A DNA stretch of 64,000 bases, taken from contig JAOAEQ010000001.1 of assembly GCA_026416715.1 (NCBI GenBank), positions 178,943-242,942 on the forward strand, given 5' to 3'. This DNA comes from a bacterium (GTDB lineage Bacteria; UBP4; UBA4092; JAOAEQ01). This document shows positions 16,788 through 27,035 of this stretch, piece by piece. Within the stretch, counting starts at the first letter, position 1; each line of letters starts with the position of its first letter. A program made the position numbers and the translations under genes. A model generated the notes under the pieces. It had not been told where the DNA came from and made no database searches. It was given only the letters and a program-made list of their open reading frames with translations.

Positions 16788-18218
16788 ATGGCAAAGTTAA
16801 GTGCGGAAACTAAAGTGGGGATATTAACGATTATCGCTGTTGGGATTCTTGTTATCGGGACATTGATGATTGGTAAATTTACCTGGTTTGGAAAAACCTA
16901 TACGATAAAATTATACTTCGATTTCGTTAGCGGGATTGAACGTGGTGCTCCAGTTCGACTTGGAGGAGTCAAAGTTGGTATCGTCAAAGATATCCGGATT
17001 GTTCCGGAACATAAACCTGCGATTGAAGTCGAACTCCGACTCGCAAAAACCGCTCAGATCCATCGTGATGCACGAGCGTTTATTGCCACAATGGGGCTGA
17101 TGGGTGAAAAATATGTTGAGATTTATGCCGGCTCACCGGGATCTCCACTTCTTGCCGACGGTGATAGCATTAATGGACAGAATCCGTTACAGATGGAAGA
17201 TATTTTAGCTGCAAGTAAACAAATTAGTGAAGATTTAGCGAAAACCATTCAAGCGATTTCTGAAGTGGTAACGAAAGAAGAAACCAAACATTCGATTACC
17301 AACTTTATAACTCGGCTCGATTCGATTTCCGCAAAAATCGATGGGATTCTCGCTCGTAGGCAGGGAGATTTAGAAACCTTCGCTACAAACCTCAAAACAT
17401 TGACTGAACAAATGAAACTGGTTGTTAGCGACGTTGATGCCATTATTAAGGAAAACCGAGCAGAAATCAAATCGACAGTAAGTGATTTTTCCGCAACTGC
17501 GGATACTATCCATAAGAACATTGACCGGATTATAGAAAATTTAGATAAAATCACGCAGCACATGAGTTCGCTCCTGGCGGAAAATCAACCGGAACTGAAT
17601 GCAACGATAAAAAATTTCCGGTCTGCTTCAGATGATTTTAAAAAGGCAATGGAAAAAATCAATGCGATGACAGAAAAAATCGAATCTGGTCAAGGTACTA
17701 TCGGGAAGCTCATTAATGACCCGAACCTTTACGAACATACTTCTTCTACGCTCGGGTCAGTTAAACAAGCAGCGGACGCCATAAAAGATGTCGCTGGGAA
17801 AACCGGTGATTTCTTTACCAACATTAATTTTGAATATGACCTGCGCTATTATGATAAGCTAGACCGATGGCGAAATGATATTGATATCCGATTTAATCCT
17901 AGTAAAGGAAAATATTATCTCGGCGGCGTCAGCGATATCGGACACGACCCGAAAGTGAATTTATTGTTTGCGAAATCATTAAATAACTGGGATGTTAAAC
18001 TCGGCGTATTGGAATCGGAAGCGGCAGTCGGACTAGATTATCGCGCTTTTAGCGATAATCTGAAACTTGGTTTCAAAACGGTTGGGGTAACTGAAGAAGA
18101 ACCGCGATTGGATTTCGATAGTGAATTACATCTTTTTTCATATTGGTATCTCGTGTTTGGTGCCCAGGACATAACGCGAGATGTAAAATCGAATGCTGGA
18201 GTAAAAATTAGGTACTAG
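16788..18218 (+). CDS. MCE/MlaD-family lipid transport protein with beta-rich C terminus
   Basis: A 476-residue periplasmic protein anchored by one N-terminal membrane helix (residues 10-30). The MCE domain follows at about 38-115 (GIERGAPVRLGGVKVGIVKDI is characteristic). A long helical region, residues 140-330, likely forms a tunnel-like coiled coil. The C-terminal 120 residues switch to alternating, aromatic-rich strands (NINFEYDLRYYDKLDRW onward), perhaps an outer-membrane-associated segment. Expected to carry lipids between membranes with an MlaFE-type ABC transporter, but no such genes are in the window. GGGAGGA lies 8 bases before the ATG. Confidence 0.87.
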   Translation: MAKLSAETKVGILTIIAVGILVIGTLMIGKFTWFGKTYTIKLYFDFVSGIERGAPVRLGGVKVGIVKDIRIVPEHKPAIEVELRLAKTAQIHRDARAFIATMGLMGEKYVEIYAGSPGSPLLADGDSINGQNPLQMEDILAASKQISEDLAKTIQAISEVVTKEETKHSITNFITRLDSISAKIDGILARRQGDLETFATNLKTLTEQMKLVVSDVDAIIKENRAEIKSTVSDFSATADTIHKNIDRIIENLDKITQHMSSLLAENQPELNATIKNFRSASDDFKKAMEKINAMTEKIESGQGTIGKLINDPNLYEHTSSTLGSVKQAADAIKDVAGKTGDFFTNINFEYDLRYYDKLDRWRNDIDIRFNPSKGKYYLGGVSDIGHDPKVNLLFAKSLNNWDVKLGVLESEAAVGLDYRAFSDNLKLGFKTVGVTEEEPRLDFDSELHLFSYWYLVFGAQDITRDVKSNAGVKIRY

Positions 18219-18292
18219 ACGACTGCTGCATGGAGAAAGCTATCCAGTAATGGTGTATCAATGTTTTAGGTATGCTGGGGTTTGTAACAGGT

Positions 18293-19681
18293 ATGGGTAA
18301 GATACGAACCAAATTTGTCTGTCAGCAATGTGGCGGAGAAAGTTTAAAGTGGGTTGGAAAATGCCCGCATTGCGATGCCTGGAATTCGTTGGTTGAAGAA
18401 TTCGAACCGTTTTCTGTAAAAACTGAATCGCGGGTTAGCCAGCGTTTTGCTGAAATAGAAGCTGAACAGGTTCCGGTTCGGTTGAATGAGATTTTGCAGG
18501 AACCACAGGAGCGATTGGAGACTAACATTAATGAAGTTGACCGTGTTCTCGGCGGTGGGTTTGTATTGGGTTCATTAGTATTACTGGGCGGAGAACCCGG
18601 CATTGGAAAATCAACGCTATTACTGCAATGCGGAAATGCGATTGCTGAACGTTATGGAGTAGTACTTTATGTATCTGCAGAGGAGTCGGTTAACCAAATC
18701 AAGTTACGCGCTGACCGATTAGGCTCGATTTCATCAAATCTTGTCGTATTATCGCAGACAAATTTAGATAAAATTTGTTCTCAGATTCAGCAGATTAACC
18801 CGAAATTGGTTATTGTCGATTCAATTCAAACTATCTATAATTCTGAACTCGCTTCTGCTCCAGGAAGTGTTAGTCAAGTTCGGGAATGTGCAACGCAGTT
18901 GATGTATTTGGCAAAAGGAACAGGAATAGCTATTATTCTGGTCGGGCATGTGACAAAAGATGGTTCTCTTGCGGGACCAAGAACCCTTGAACATTTGGTA
19001 GATACAGTTCTATATCTTGAAGGTGAACGGTTCCATCGGCACCGGATACTTCGTTCAGTTAAAAACCGCTTCGGATCAACTAATGAACTCGGGATATTTG
19101 AAATGCGAGAGAAAGGATTGATTGAAGTAACCAATCCTTCGGAGATACTTTTGTCCGAACGACCAAAGCACGCTAGCGGTTCAGTTGTGGTTCCGAGTAT
19201 GGAAGGCACTCGCCCGATTCTGGTAGAGATTCAGGCGTTAACCAGTCCAGGATCGGGATTTGGTATTCCACGCCGGATGGCGACCGGAGTAGATGTACGC
19301 CGTGTTAGCCTTTTAATTGCAGTATTGGAAAAGCGGATAGGTTTAAATTTAGCCGGCAATGATGTTTTTGTTAACGTTGCTGGTGGGGTTAAGATTGAAG
19401 AACCGGCCGTAGATTTAGGAATCATTTTAGCATTAGCATCGAGTTTCCGTAACCGGCCAGTTTGCGCGAATTTAGTTGCGATCGGTGAAGTGGGGTTATC
19501 CGGTGAAGTGCGTTCAGTTAATTTTATTGATAAACGGATTCAAGAAGCTATCCATCTCGGGTTTACCGGAGCGGTTATGGCTCAAAGCAATCTTTCGGGG
19601 TTGAATTTAATATCCGAATTTACGGTGTATGGGGTTCAAACGGTTGCGGAAGCGTTAGAGGTTGCATTGATGCAGTCGTAA
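18293..19681 (+). CDS. radA: DNA repair protein RadA
   Basis: RecA-like branch-migration ATPase of recombination. Visible: a four-Cys zinc finger (CQQCGGESLKWVGKCPHC), Walker A GGEPGIGKST, Walker B-like VIVDSIQ, the family-specific KNRFG motif, and a Lon-protease-like C-terminal domain. The ATG at 18293 (start MGKIRTKF) is chosen because homologues start just before the zinc finger; an in-frame start at 18272 would add seven residues. It begins the run radA - PIN/TRAM - ispD - ispF, well known in Firmicutes and other phyla, here without the disA gene often inserted after radA. Confidence 0.96.
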   Translation: MGKIRTKFVCQQCGGESLKWVGKCPHCDAWNSLVEEFEPFSVKTESRVSQRFAEIEAEQVPVRLNEILQEPQERLETNINEVDRVLGGGFVLGSLVLLGGEPGIGKSTLLLQCGNAIAERYGVVLYVSAEESVNQIKLRADRLGSISSNLVVLSQTNLDKICSQIQQINPKLVIVDSIQTIYNSELASAPGSVSQVRECATQLMYLAKGTGIAIILVGHVTKDGSLAGPRTLEHLVDTVLYLEGERFHRHRILRSVKNRFGSTNELGIFEMREKGLIEVTNPSEILLSERPKHASGSVVVPSMEGTRPILVEIQALTSPGSGFGIPRRMATGVDVRRVSLLIAVLEKRIGLNLAGNDVFVNVAGGVKIEEPAVDLGIILALASSFRNRPVCANLVAIGEVGLSGEVRSVNFIDKRIQEAIHLGFTGAVMAQSNLSGLNLISEFTVYGVQTVAEALEVALMQS

Positions 19682-19726
19682 GATATAACTTCTCTACGTT
19701 AAATCTTAAGAAAGGAGGTGATTGAG

Positions 19727-20725
19727 ATGTTCTTATGGGTTGTTCGAATATTATTTCTTGTAGGAAGTACAAGTGCAGTATTTTATCTTGTATATCAATA
19801 TTATCATAATTTATATTATGCTATTATCTCTACCGTAGGAGCAATAGGGTTCGTGGCGATTATTATCGGATTAGAATATTTATTACGCCGTGCGCGAATC
19901 AAACAGCTTACGGTAGGAGTATTCGGTTTATTAGCTGGGCTTATTTCCGCAAATTTATTAGCATACGCATTATCATCATTTATTACCGACCGATTTATAT
20001 CTCCATTACTTCAAATTTTATTAAATCTTGGGCTAGGTTATCTCGGGTTCGCCCTGGGAATTAAAAAAGCGGAACATATCAGCTGGGAAGATGCGGGTAT
20101 TGTGGTAACCCGACCGAGCGGGGAGCTAAATAAAAAAATTCTTGATACCAGCACGATTATTGATGGCCGAATTGCTGACATCGCGGCGACAAAGTTTATG
20201 GAAGGTAAATTTATCATTCCACGGTTCGTGTTAAAAGAACTCCAATATATCGCCGATTCTCCGGATCCGATGAAACGGAAACGTGGTCGGCGCGGGTTGG
20301 ATATCCTGAACCGTTTGCAGAAAGGCGATTTGCAAGTTGAAATTGTAGAACAGGATTTTCCGACCATCAACGAGGTTGACCATAAACTCGTCGAACTAGC
20401 TAAATCGATGCAAGCGAGTATCATAACGAATGATTATAATCTGAATAAAGTGGCTGAATTGCAAGGTATAACGGTATTGAATATCAATGAATTAGCGAAT
20501 GCGTTAAAGCCGGTTGTGCTCCCAGGTGAAGAATTGAAAGTATTTGTGCTTCGTGAAGGAAAAGAATATAATCAGGGGGTTGGATATCTAGACGACGGGA
20601 CGATGGTCGTAATAGATAGCGGAAAAGAGTATATCAATCAGAAAGTTGATGTTACCGTCACCAGCGTATTGCAAACCCCAGCAGGGAGAATGGTATTTGC
20701 GAAAATTGCCGGAGTTGCTGAATAA
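19727..20725 (+). CDS. PIN/TRAM-domain membrane protein (YacL-like)
   Basis: Four N-terminal membrane helices (to about residue 115) followed by a PIN RNase-like domain beginning LDTSTIIDGRI with conserved acids (also in TNDYNLNKVA), and a C-terminal TRAM domain (ELKVFVLREGKEYNQGVGYLDDG onward). Likely membrane-anchored RNA-binding or RNA-cleaving. The ATG at 19727 is preferred because AAGGAGGTG lies just ahead of it; a GTG at 19718 would overlap that ribosome site. It lies 45 bases after radA and before ispD, the familiar yacL neighbourhood. Target RNA unknown. Confidence 0.9.
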   Translation: MFLWVVRILFLVGSTSAVFYLVYQYYHNLYYAIISTVGAIGFVAIIIGLEYLLRRARIKQLTVGVFGLLAGLISANLLAYALSSFITDRFISPLLQILLNLGLGYLGFALGIKKAEHISWEDAGIVVTRPSGELNKKILDTSTIIDGRIADIAATKFMEGKFIIPRFVLKELQYIADSPDPMKRKRGRRGLDILNRLQKGDLQVEIVEQDFPTINEVDHKLVELAKSMQASIITNDYNLNKVAELQGITVLNINELANALKPVVLPGEELKVFVLREGKEYNQGVGYLDDGTMVVIDSGKEYINQKVDVTVTSVLQTPAGRMVFAKIAGVAE

Positions 20726-20743
20726 AAATTAGCTGGGGTAGCA

Positions 20744-20772
20744 GGCAGAAAGCAATGTATTAGGTTTCTGCC
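20744..20772 (+). repeat. Palindrome between the PIN/TRAM gene and ispD
   Basis: Perfect GGCAGAAA/TTTCTGCC arms with a 13-base loop, ending 21 bases before the ispD ATG. No U-run follows, so it does not look like an intrinsic terminator. Confidence 0.4.
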
Positions 20773-20793
20773 ATCTGGCTTTTGGTTTGTATT

Positions 20794-21504
20794 ATGAAAA
20801 CAGCCGCAATAGTTGTTGCTGCGGGAGCGAGTACTCGGTTCGGGCGTAAAACCAAAAAACAGTTTTCGCTTCTTGCTGGGAAACCGCTTGTCGTGTACCC
20901 GTTAAGGGTACTTAATCACAGTCGGTATATTAATCGGATAATTTTAGTTGTACCTGCAGGGCAAATTAATCTAGTTGAACGTCAAATTCTGCAGAAAGAA
21001 CGGTTCGATAAAATAACTGATATTATTGCCGGCGGTGAAGAACGAACCGATTCGGTTTGGAATGCGCTCCGATTATTGCACGAATCACAACTCCCGAACC
21101 GCAACTTGGAATTGGTTCTCATTCACGATGGAGTTCGACCATTTATCACAGAAAAAATGATTCGCGATACCATTCAAATCGCTCGGCGGACTGGCGCCGC
21201 TTGTATTGCAACGAAAATAACTGATACGGTCAAATTAGCTGATGCGAACCTAATTATTCAGAAAACGATACCCCGAGATAACCTTTGGTGCGTTCAGACA
21301 CCGCAAGTATTTAAATTTACTCTCTTATTCGAAGCATATCAGGATGCGCGAAATAAAAATAGGAAATCTACTGACGATGCCGGGATATTAGAATATCGTG
21401 GTATTCCCGTAACTCTTGTTCCGGGTCCGGTAACCAATATAAAAATCACTACTCAGCAAGATATGGTTCTAGCAGAAACGATTTTGACAAGCAGGTGCCA
21501 TTGA
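20794..21504 (+). CDS. ispD: 2-C-methyl-D-erythritol 4-phosphate cytidylyltransferase
   Basis: Third step of the MEP isoprenoid pathway, forming CDP-methylerythritol from CTP and MEP. N-terminal nucleotide loop VVAAGASTRFGRKTKKQF, HDGVRPFI in the middle, and DTVKLAD plus a TPQVF segment for substrate. The ATG at 20794 (MKTAAIVVAAG) is chosen over an upstream TTG at 20782. Followed directly by ispF in the usual order. About 236 residues, a standard length. Confidence 0.96.
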   Translation: MKTAAIVVAAGASTRFGRKTKKQFSLLAGKPLVVYPLRVLNHSRYINRIILVVPAGQINLVERQILQKERFDKITDIIAGGEERTDSVWNALRLLHESQLPNRNLELVLIHDGVRPFITEKMIRDTIQIARRTGAACIATKITDTVKLADANLIIQKTIPRDNLWCVQTPQVFKFTLLFEAYQDARNKNRKSTDDAGILEYRGIPVTLVPGPVTNIKITTQQDMVLAETILTSRCH

Positions 21505-21555
21505 TAAACCTAAAGGTAACCATTTAGATATCAGAAAATTTGAGCTTTATATATT

Positions 21556-22083
21556 ATGAATTTTCGAATCGGTTATGGGTTTGATATACACCCGCTGGTT
21601 TCAGGGCGAGATTTATTTCTTGGTGGAATAAAAATCCCGTTCCATAAAGGACTCGATGGTGATTCTGACGCTGATGTCGTGATTCATGCTATAATAGATT
21701 CTATTCTGGGCGGATTAGGTGCCGGCGATATCGGCCGGATATTCGGTGTCGGAAAGCCAGAATTGATGGGGATATCGAGTCTGAAATTGTTAGAACGGGT
21801 TGTCCATCAACTCGAGCAATCGGAATATACAATTGGCAATATTGATGTAACGATTATCGCGGAAGAACCGAAATTAAGCGAATATATCGCAGCAATGCAA
21901 ATGCAGTTACGGCAAGTACTACATCTATCTGACCCAACTGCAATCAATATTAAGGCAACCACCGCAAAAAAAATCGGACCGCTTGGTGCGGGTGAAGGAA
22001 TTGCTGCTATTGCCGTAGTGCTATTAGAAAAAAGATGTCAGAAGTTAGAAGTCAGACATTACGAAAAAACAAATGAAAACTGA
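21556..22083 (+). CDS. ispF: 2-C-methyl-D-erythritol 2,4-cyclodiphosphate synthase
   Basis: MEP-pathway enzyme forming the cyclic diphosphate with loss of CMP. Metal ligands are in GFDIHP and DADVVIHAI, and the C-terminal region carries INIKATTAKKIGPLGAGEGIAA. The protein is about 15 residues longer than usual: the tail after VVLLEKR is encoded by the left arm and loop of a 62-bp inverted repeat, so insertion of that repeat appears to have extended the reading frame. The active site is unaffected. Confidence 0.96.
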   Translation: MNFRIGYGFDIHPLVSGRDLFLGGIKIPFHKGLDGDSDADVVIHAIIDSILGGLGAGDIGRIFGVGKPELMGISSLKLLERVVHQLEQSEYTIGNIDVTIIAEEPKLSEYIAAMQMQLRQVLHLSDPTAINIKATTAKKIGPLGAGEGIAAIAVVLLEKRCQKLEVRHYEKTNEN

Positions 22084-22098
22084 GTTCTAACCTCTGAC
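22037..22098 (+). repeat. Inverted repeat across the ispF 3' end, with U-run
   Basis: The 19-base arms 22037-22055 and 22080-22098 pair at 17 of 19 positions around a 24-base loop, followed by CTTTTT. It may act as an intrinsic terminator. The word CAGAAGTTAGAAGT (22039-22052) recurs exactly at 33894-33907. Confidence 0.6.
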
Positions 22099-22116
22099 CT
22101 TTTTAAGGAGCATCTT

Positions 22117-23121
22117 ATGCCAGAACTAAGAAAAGACCCGGTTATAGGTCGGTGGGTTATTATCGCATCTGAACGCGGGAAACGGCCATCAGATTTTGGC
22201 GCTGAACCGGATAAAAAGCAAGCTGAATTCTGTCCGTTTTGCTATGGAAATGAAGATAAAACGCCGCCTGAAGTATTAGCGTATCGCGAGCCAGGAACAC
22301 AAAAAAACGGTCCCGGATGGTGGGTGCGGGTTGTTCCGAATAAATTTCCGGCGTTGAAAATTGAAGGAGATTTAAATCGTGAAGGTGAAGGAATGTACGA
22401 TAAAATGAACGGTATTGGGGCACATGAAGTGGTAATTGAATCGCCGGACCATTTTGCAAGTTTCGCTACATTAGACGAAAAATATATCCAAGAAGTCATC
22501 TGGGCATTTCGGGATCGATACATTGATTTAGCGAAAGATACGCGATTTAAGTATATTATTATTTTTAAAAATCATGGGAGCGCTGCCGGCGCATCGCTTG
22601 AACACACCCATAGCCAGATTATTGCTACCCCGATTGTGCCGAAACGTGCCCGCGAAGAACTCAATGGTGCACGAGAGTATTATGAGTATAAAGAACGGTG
22701 CGTGTTCTGTGATATTGTTCGGCAGGAACTGTCTTCAGGGATACGAATGGTTCTTGAGAACCAAGATTTTATTGCGTTTTGTCCGTTTGCAAGTCGGTTT
22801 CCGTTTGAGGTCTGGATCCTACCGAAAAAACATTGGGCGAATATTGAGCATTTAAAAAAGGGGGAGGTAACCGAACTGGCAGCAATCTTGAAAGGGGTAT
22901 TAGGTAAACTGCGTAATGCGCTAAATGACCCGCCATATAATTTTATGATTCATTGCGCTCCATTAAGTGAACCGGAACTGCCTTTTTATCATTGGCATAT
23001 TGAAATTATGCCTAAATTAACGAAAGTTGCCGGATTCGAATGGGGAACCGGATTTTATATCAATCCAACGCCACCAGAAGAAGCAGCTAAATATCTTCGG
23101 GAAACTGAAATCGAAGGATGA
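22117..23121 (+). CDS. galT: Galactose-1-phosphate uridylyltransferase
   Basis: Histidine-triad Leloir enzyme moving UMP between UDP-glucose and galactose-1-phosphate. The catalytic segment is HTHSQIIATPIVP (nucleophile His) and the second zinc/His region is FYHWHIEIMPKL. Zinc ligands are probably in FCPFCYGNE. The N-terminal ELRKDPVIGRWVIIASERGKRP is typical of bacterial and archaeal GalT. The AAGGAG ribosome site lies 7 bases before the ATG. galK and galE are not linked, so it may serve nucleotide-sugar supply for the envelope. Confidence 0.94.
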   Translation: MPELRKDPVIGRWVIIASERGKRPSDFGAEPDKKQAEFCPFCYGNEDKTPPEVLAYREPGTQKNGPGWWVRVVPNKFPALKIEGDLNREGEGMYDKMNGIGAHEVVIESPDHFASFATLDEKYIQEVIWAFRDRYIDLAKDTRFKYIIIFKNHGSAAGASLEHTHSQIIATPIVPKRAREELNGAREYYEYKERCVFCDIVRQELSSGIRMVLENQDFIAFCPFASRFPFEVWILPKKHWANIEHLKKGEVTELAAILKGVLGKLRNALNDPPYNFMIHCAPLSEPELPFYHWHIEIMPKLTKVAGFEWGTGFYINPTPPEEAAKYLRETEIEG

Positions 23122-23134
23122 TAAAAATATGAGA

Positions 23135-23182
23135 GGAGAATGAAAGAAAAATGTCGTGGGTTCACCGGTTCTTCCATTCTCC
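23135..23182 (+). terminator. Hairpin downstream of galT
   Basis: GGAGAATG (23135-23142) pairs perfectly with 23175-23182, extended by a GAA/TTC pairing inside. No strong U-run follows, so it is a possible 3' end or a repeat element in the convergent galT/leuB-like gap. Confidence 0.35.
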
Positions 23183-23269
23183 GATACATTGGAAAATATT
23201 TTTTAGTATCCTTAAAGATATATTCTCTGTGGACTAAGCGTATTCTGAGGTTAAATTTTGTTTCGTTTT

Positions 23270-24325
23270 TTATTGAGTTGCAAATTGTGCAACCATATCT
23301 CCAATTTGAGATGTTCCCGGGTCGCTACTTGCCGATAACGTCTTAATATATCCTTCTGTCATAATTTTAATAATCGCCTGTTCAATACGTTTCGCTGCAT
23401 TCAATTCTCCAAGATGCTCCAACATCATTCCACCAGCGGCAATAGCAGCTAATGGATTAATCATATTCTTGCCAGTATATTTCGGAGCAGAACCGTGAAT
23501 TGGTTCAAACATTGATACCCCTTGCGGATTCAAATTTCCTGATGCCGCAATGCCCATACCTCCTTGAATCATCGCACCTAAATCGGTAATAATATCACCA
23601 AACATATTCGGGGTAACAATAACATCAAACCATTCCGGATTCTTAACAAACCACATGGTGATCGCATCGACATGGGCATGATCCTGTTTTATATCCGGAT
23701 ATTCCGCACCAACCTCTTTAAATACCCGCTGCCATAAATCGTGACCATAGGTCAATACATTCGATTTGTCGCATAACGTTAATTTCTTCATCTTGTTACG
23801 TTTTCTGGTCAATTCGAATGCGTATCGAACACAGCGTTCTACTCCTTTTCGGGTATTCACATCTTCCTGAATAGCGATTTCATCCGGTGTCCCCTTTTTA
23901 AACACACCGCCCATGCCAACATACGCTCCCTCAGTGTTTTCACGAACCACGACAAAATCTATATCCGCAGGAGTTTTATCTTTTAACGGGCAGAACTGTT
24001 CCGCATATAACTTAATTGGTCGTAGATTGATATACTGGTCGAGTTTAAATCGTAACGTTAATAATATCCCGCGTTCTAAAATTCCGGTCGGTACTCCCGG
24101 ATGGCCGATGGCTCCGAGATAAATTGCATCTGCTTGTTTAAATTCTTCAATAGCGGAATCCGGTAATAACTCGCCAGTTTTTAAATAATGGTCTCCGCCA
24201 AACGGATAATGGATTATTTCATAACTGAACCGTTCAATTTTTGATACCGCATTTAATACCTTCAACCCTTCATTAATAATTTCCGGGCCCACCCCATCAC
24301 CTGGGATAACAGCTATTTTATACAT
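23270..24325 (-). CDS. Isocitrate/isopropylmalate dehydrogenase family protein (LeuB-like)
   Basis: NAD-dependent beta-decarboxylating dehydrogenase, 351 residues. Opening motif [13 protein letters not shown], the substrate segment [22 protein letters not shown], and the metal/substrate signature [12 protein letters not shown] with [10 protein letters not shown]-like [10 protein letters not shown]. Most likely 3-isopropylmalate dehydrogenase, but isocitrate, homoisocitrate or tartrate specificity cannot be excluded, and no leuA/C/D gene is in the window. It follows the lpx genes with a gap of 154 bases, on the same strand. Confidence 0.87.
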   Translation of the reverse strand: MYKIAVIPGDGVGPEIINEGLKVLNAVSKIERFSYEIIHYPFGGDHYLKTGELLPDSAIEEFKQADAIYLGAIGHPGVPTGILERGILLTLRFKLDQYINLRPIKLYAEQFCPLKDKTPADIDFVVVRENTEGAYVGMGGVFKKGTPDEIAIQEDVNTRKGVERCVRYAFELTRKRNKMKKLTLCDKSNVLTYGHDLWQRVFKEVGAEYPDIKQDHAHVDAITMWFVKNPEWFDVIVTPNMFGDIITDLGAMIQGGMGIAASGNLNPQGVSMFEPIHGSAPKYTGKNMINPLAAIAAGGMMLEHLGELNAAKRIEQAIIKIMTEGYIKTLSASSDPGTSQIGDMVAQFATQ

Positions 24326-24479
24326 TCTCTAACTACCCCCTCTTTAAATTTAATAATAATTTGAAATAAGCTAAATTCTCAATAAATATTCTATTAGATT
24401 TAGATTGAAACCAACTTCAACTTTGTTTTAGATATTTTTGTAACCTAACCTTCGGATTTCGTACCTGTTTTTATTTTAG

Positions 24480-25850
24480 TTATACTTCAACCAGTGAAAA
24501 GGTTAACTCTGCTTCCGCAACAATTTTATCTTCAACGAACGCATAGGTTTGCACTTTCCCGGTTCGTTCTTTGAGCCGTTTCACTTCAACTTCAAACCGC
24601 AACTGGTCGCCTGGAACAACGGTTTTACGAAACTTCGCATTATCAATACCAAGAATGTAAGCCAGTTTTCCCTCATTGTTGGATTTACTTAACATCAAAA
24701 CACCAGCAACCTGCGCCATTGCTTCGATAAGCAGAACGCCTGGCATAACCGGATGTCCAGGGAAATGACCGACAAAAAAATGTTCATTGGCGGTAACATT
24801 CTTAATCCCAACCGCACGTTTATCTTCTTCTAATTCGAGGATTCGGTCGACCAATAGGAATGGATATCGATGCGGAAGAATTTGTTGGATGCGCGAAATA
24901 TCGAGCGGCGCAACTACCGGTCGCGAAATTGGTGTCGGTTTGATGGTAATTCCTGCGGCTTGCCGTTTTGCCAGCTGACGAAGTCGTTGAACCAGTTTAA
25001 CGTTAGACGCATGTCCGGATTTAACGACTATAACATGCCCCTTAATTGGCTGACCTAATAAATAGAGGTCGCCAATTAAATCCAATATTTTATGGCGCAC
25101 AAATTCGTTTTCGAACCTTAATGAATCATTTAAAATCGTATCCTCACCGATAACAACTGCATTATTCAGGTTGCCTCCTTTAATCAATCCTTGCTGGCGT
25201 AAGGCTTCTACTTCATGCAGAAAACAAAATGTTCTCGCGGGAGCAATTTCAGTGGTGAATATCCCATTGTTAATAACAAAAGAAGCAAATTGTGATTTTA
25301 GGAGCGGATGTTGATATGATACCGTATAGGTTATTTTCAATTCGTCTGCCGGTAGCATAACGAGATAAACATCGTCGGAAAAGGTTAACCATAGTGGTTC
25401 TTTGAGTTGGAAATAACGTTTCGGTGCAGATTGTTCAACAATTCCAACTTCGAGTAATTTCTCTACAAACGGAATAGAACTTCCATCTCCGACCGGGGGC
25501 TCGTTTGCATTTACTTCAATCCGGAGATTATCTATACTTAACCCAGCTACCGCAGCTAAAATATGTTCTACTGTATGAACCTTAACCGAATCAGTTCCTA
25601 ATGTGGTTCCCCGGGTAATATCAATGACATGGTCAATATCACAGGGGATTTCTGGCGCATGGTCTAAATCGGTTCTTACAAACCGTACCCCATAATTTTC
25701 CGGTGCCGGATGAAAGGTTACGGTCGTTTCGTTCCCCGTATGCAATCCGATACCGGAATATACCACGGATTGTCTAATTGTCCGTTGTTTTTCCATTGTG
25801 AATATTTCAGCCCCAGAGACATCAGGATCGCTGAAAAAGAAACTCTTCAT
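24480..25850 (-). CDS. LpxC-FabZ fusion: UDP-3-O-acyl-GlcNAc deacetylase / 3-hydroxyacyl-ACP dehydratase
   Basis: Bifunctional protein joining the committed lipid A deacetylase to a hotdog-fold dehydratase. LpxC occupies residues about 20-300 ([13 protein letters not shown], the zinc site HTVEHILAA, and the late [13 protein letters not shown]). FabZ fills about 310-456 ([26 protein letters not shown]). Such fusions are known in several diderm phyla. The start overlaps the lpxD stop by four bases (ATGA), implying translational coupling; an internal ATG at 25796 matches homologues and is an alternative start. Balances fatty-acid elongation against lipid A synthesis. Confidence 0.96.
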   Translation of the reverse strand: MKSFFFSDPDVSGAEIFTMEKQRTIRQSVVYSGIGLHTGNETTVTFHPAPENYGVRFVRTDLDHAPEIPCDIDHVIDITRGTTLGTDSVKVHTVEHILAAVAGLSIDNLRIEVNANEPPVGDGSSIPFVEKLLEVGIVEQSAPKRYFQLKEPLWLTFSDDVYLVMLPADELKITYTVSYQHPLLKSQFASFVINNGIFTTEIAPARTFCFLHEVEALRQQGLIKGGNLNNAVVIGEDTILNDSLRFENEFVRHKILDLIGDLYLLGQPIKGHVIVVKSGHASNVKLVQRLRQLAKRQAAGITIKPTPISRPVVAPLDISRIQQILPHRYPFLLVDRILELEEDKRAVGIKNVTANEHFFVGHFPGHPVMPGVLLIEAMAQVAGVLMLSKSNNEGKLAYILGIDNAKFRKTVVPGDQLRFEVEVKRLKERTGKVQTYAFVEDKIVAEAELTFSLVEV

Positions 25851-26914
25851 TGTTTCTTTTTTCGTTGCGATTTTGCGCCCTGATGGCTAAGTTTCTGCTC
25901 CAATTCTTCAATTCTTTGTTCCAAAATTTTGATTTTTTCAACTAATTTTGGTAGTCGCTGGACATGCGCTTGAATTCGTTGTTCCTGCCGATGTAACCGT
26001 GCAGGAAATCCTGAAACACAAACGTTCGGCGGGATACTTTTCGTCACCCCGCTTTTTGCCGCGACCGTAGTTCCGGAACCGATTTTCAAATGCCCAGCAA
26101 TACCAGCTTGTCCGGCAAGAGTTACCCGGTCACCGATTTCTACACTACCGGAAATACCTACTTGAGCAACAATTATAGCATGTTCGCCGATCACTACATT
26201 ATGCGCAATATGCACGAGATTATCTATTTTCGTTCCTTTTTTTATCCAGGTTCTCCCTAACGCAGCACGGTCTATCGTAACGTTTGCACCTATTTCCACG
26301 TCATCTTCGATCAACACGGTTCCTAACTGCGGCATTTTATATTGCATCCCATTAGTCTCGGTATAGCCAAATCCATCACAGCCTATTACTGTTCCGCTAT
26401 GGATCGTCACGCGATTACCAATACTAACCTTTTCCCAGATAGTTACATTCGGATATATTCTGGTTTGTGAACCGAGTTTGCTGCCTCTACCTATGTAAGT
26501 CCCGGCATAGATGATACTATGGTCACCAATCTGAACCCCTTCTTCAATCACGACATTCGGTCCGATATAAACATCGGTACCAAGTTCGACATTATGCGCG
26601 AGCACCGCCGTTGCATCTATTCCTGGAACTATAGGGGGCGAAGGTGGTGCAAATAATTCCATTGCTTTAATAAACGCTAATTTCGGCTGTGCACTACGAA
26701 TTATCGGTCGAAATTTTAACTCCGCATTCTCCGGAACTATCAAAGCTGACGCCCGCGTATGTTCTACATCAGCAAAATATTTTGCGTTCGCGATAAAACT
26801 AAGCTGACCCGGTCCAGCTTCTCGAATTCCCGCTACACTATCAATAAGTGTGTCACCATCTCCTTCAAATGTTGCACCTAATTGTTTTGCTATTTCCCGA
26901 ACGGTTTTTTGCAT
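25847..26914 (-). CDS. lpxD: UDP-3-O-acylglucosamine N-acyltransferase
   Basis: Adds the N-linked hydroxyacyl chain in lipid A synthesis. N-terminal uridine-binding domain (residues 1-100) then a left-handed beta-helix of hexapeptide repeats (V-I-G-x-x-x style, residues about 105-310). The catalytic His is likely in [17 protein letters not shown]. The C terminus is a coiled coil with a basic tail. 355 residues, standard. It lies between the ompH-type gene and the lpxC-fabZ fusion on the same strand. Confidence 0.96.
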   Translation of the reverse strand: MQKTVREIAKQLGATFEGDGDTLIDSVAGIREAGPGQLSFIANAKYFADVEHTRASALIVPENAELKFRPIIRSAQPKLAFIKAMELFAPPSPPIVPGIDATAVLAHNVELGTDVYIGPNVVIEEGVQIGDHSIIYAGTYIGRGSKLGSQTRIYPNVTIWEKVSIGNRVTIHSGTVIGCDGFGYTETNGMQYKMPQLGTVLIEDDVEIGANVTIDRAALGRTWIKKGTKIDNLVHIAHNVVIGEHAIIVAQVGISGSVEIGDRVTLAGQAGIAGHLKIGSGTTVAAKSGVTKSIPPNVCVSGFPARLHRQEQRIQAHVQRLPKLVEKIKILEQRIEELEQKLSHQGAKSQRKKKQ

Positions 26915-27035
26915 AAGTGTATTGTACCACTTTTCTCCTGTTTATTACAACGGAGACATATAACCAAAGTTATCTGCAATATTGATATCGTCTCGCTTTT
27001 GCTAAGAACAATTCAATTGCCAACATCAATGCTGC

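Noticed and set aside
23140-23346. 68-codon plus-strand frame after galT
   Set aside because: It overlaps the leuB-like gene end and covers a hairpin. No recognisable sequence.
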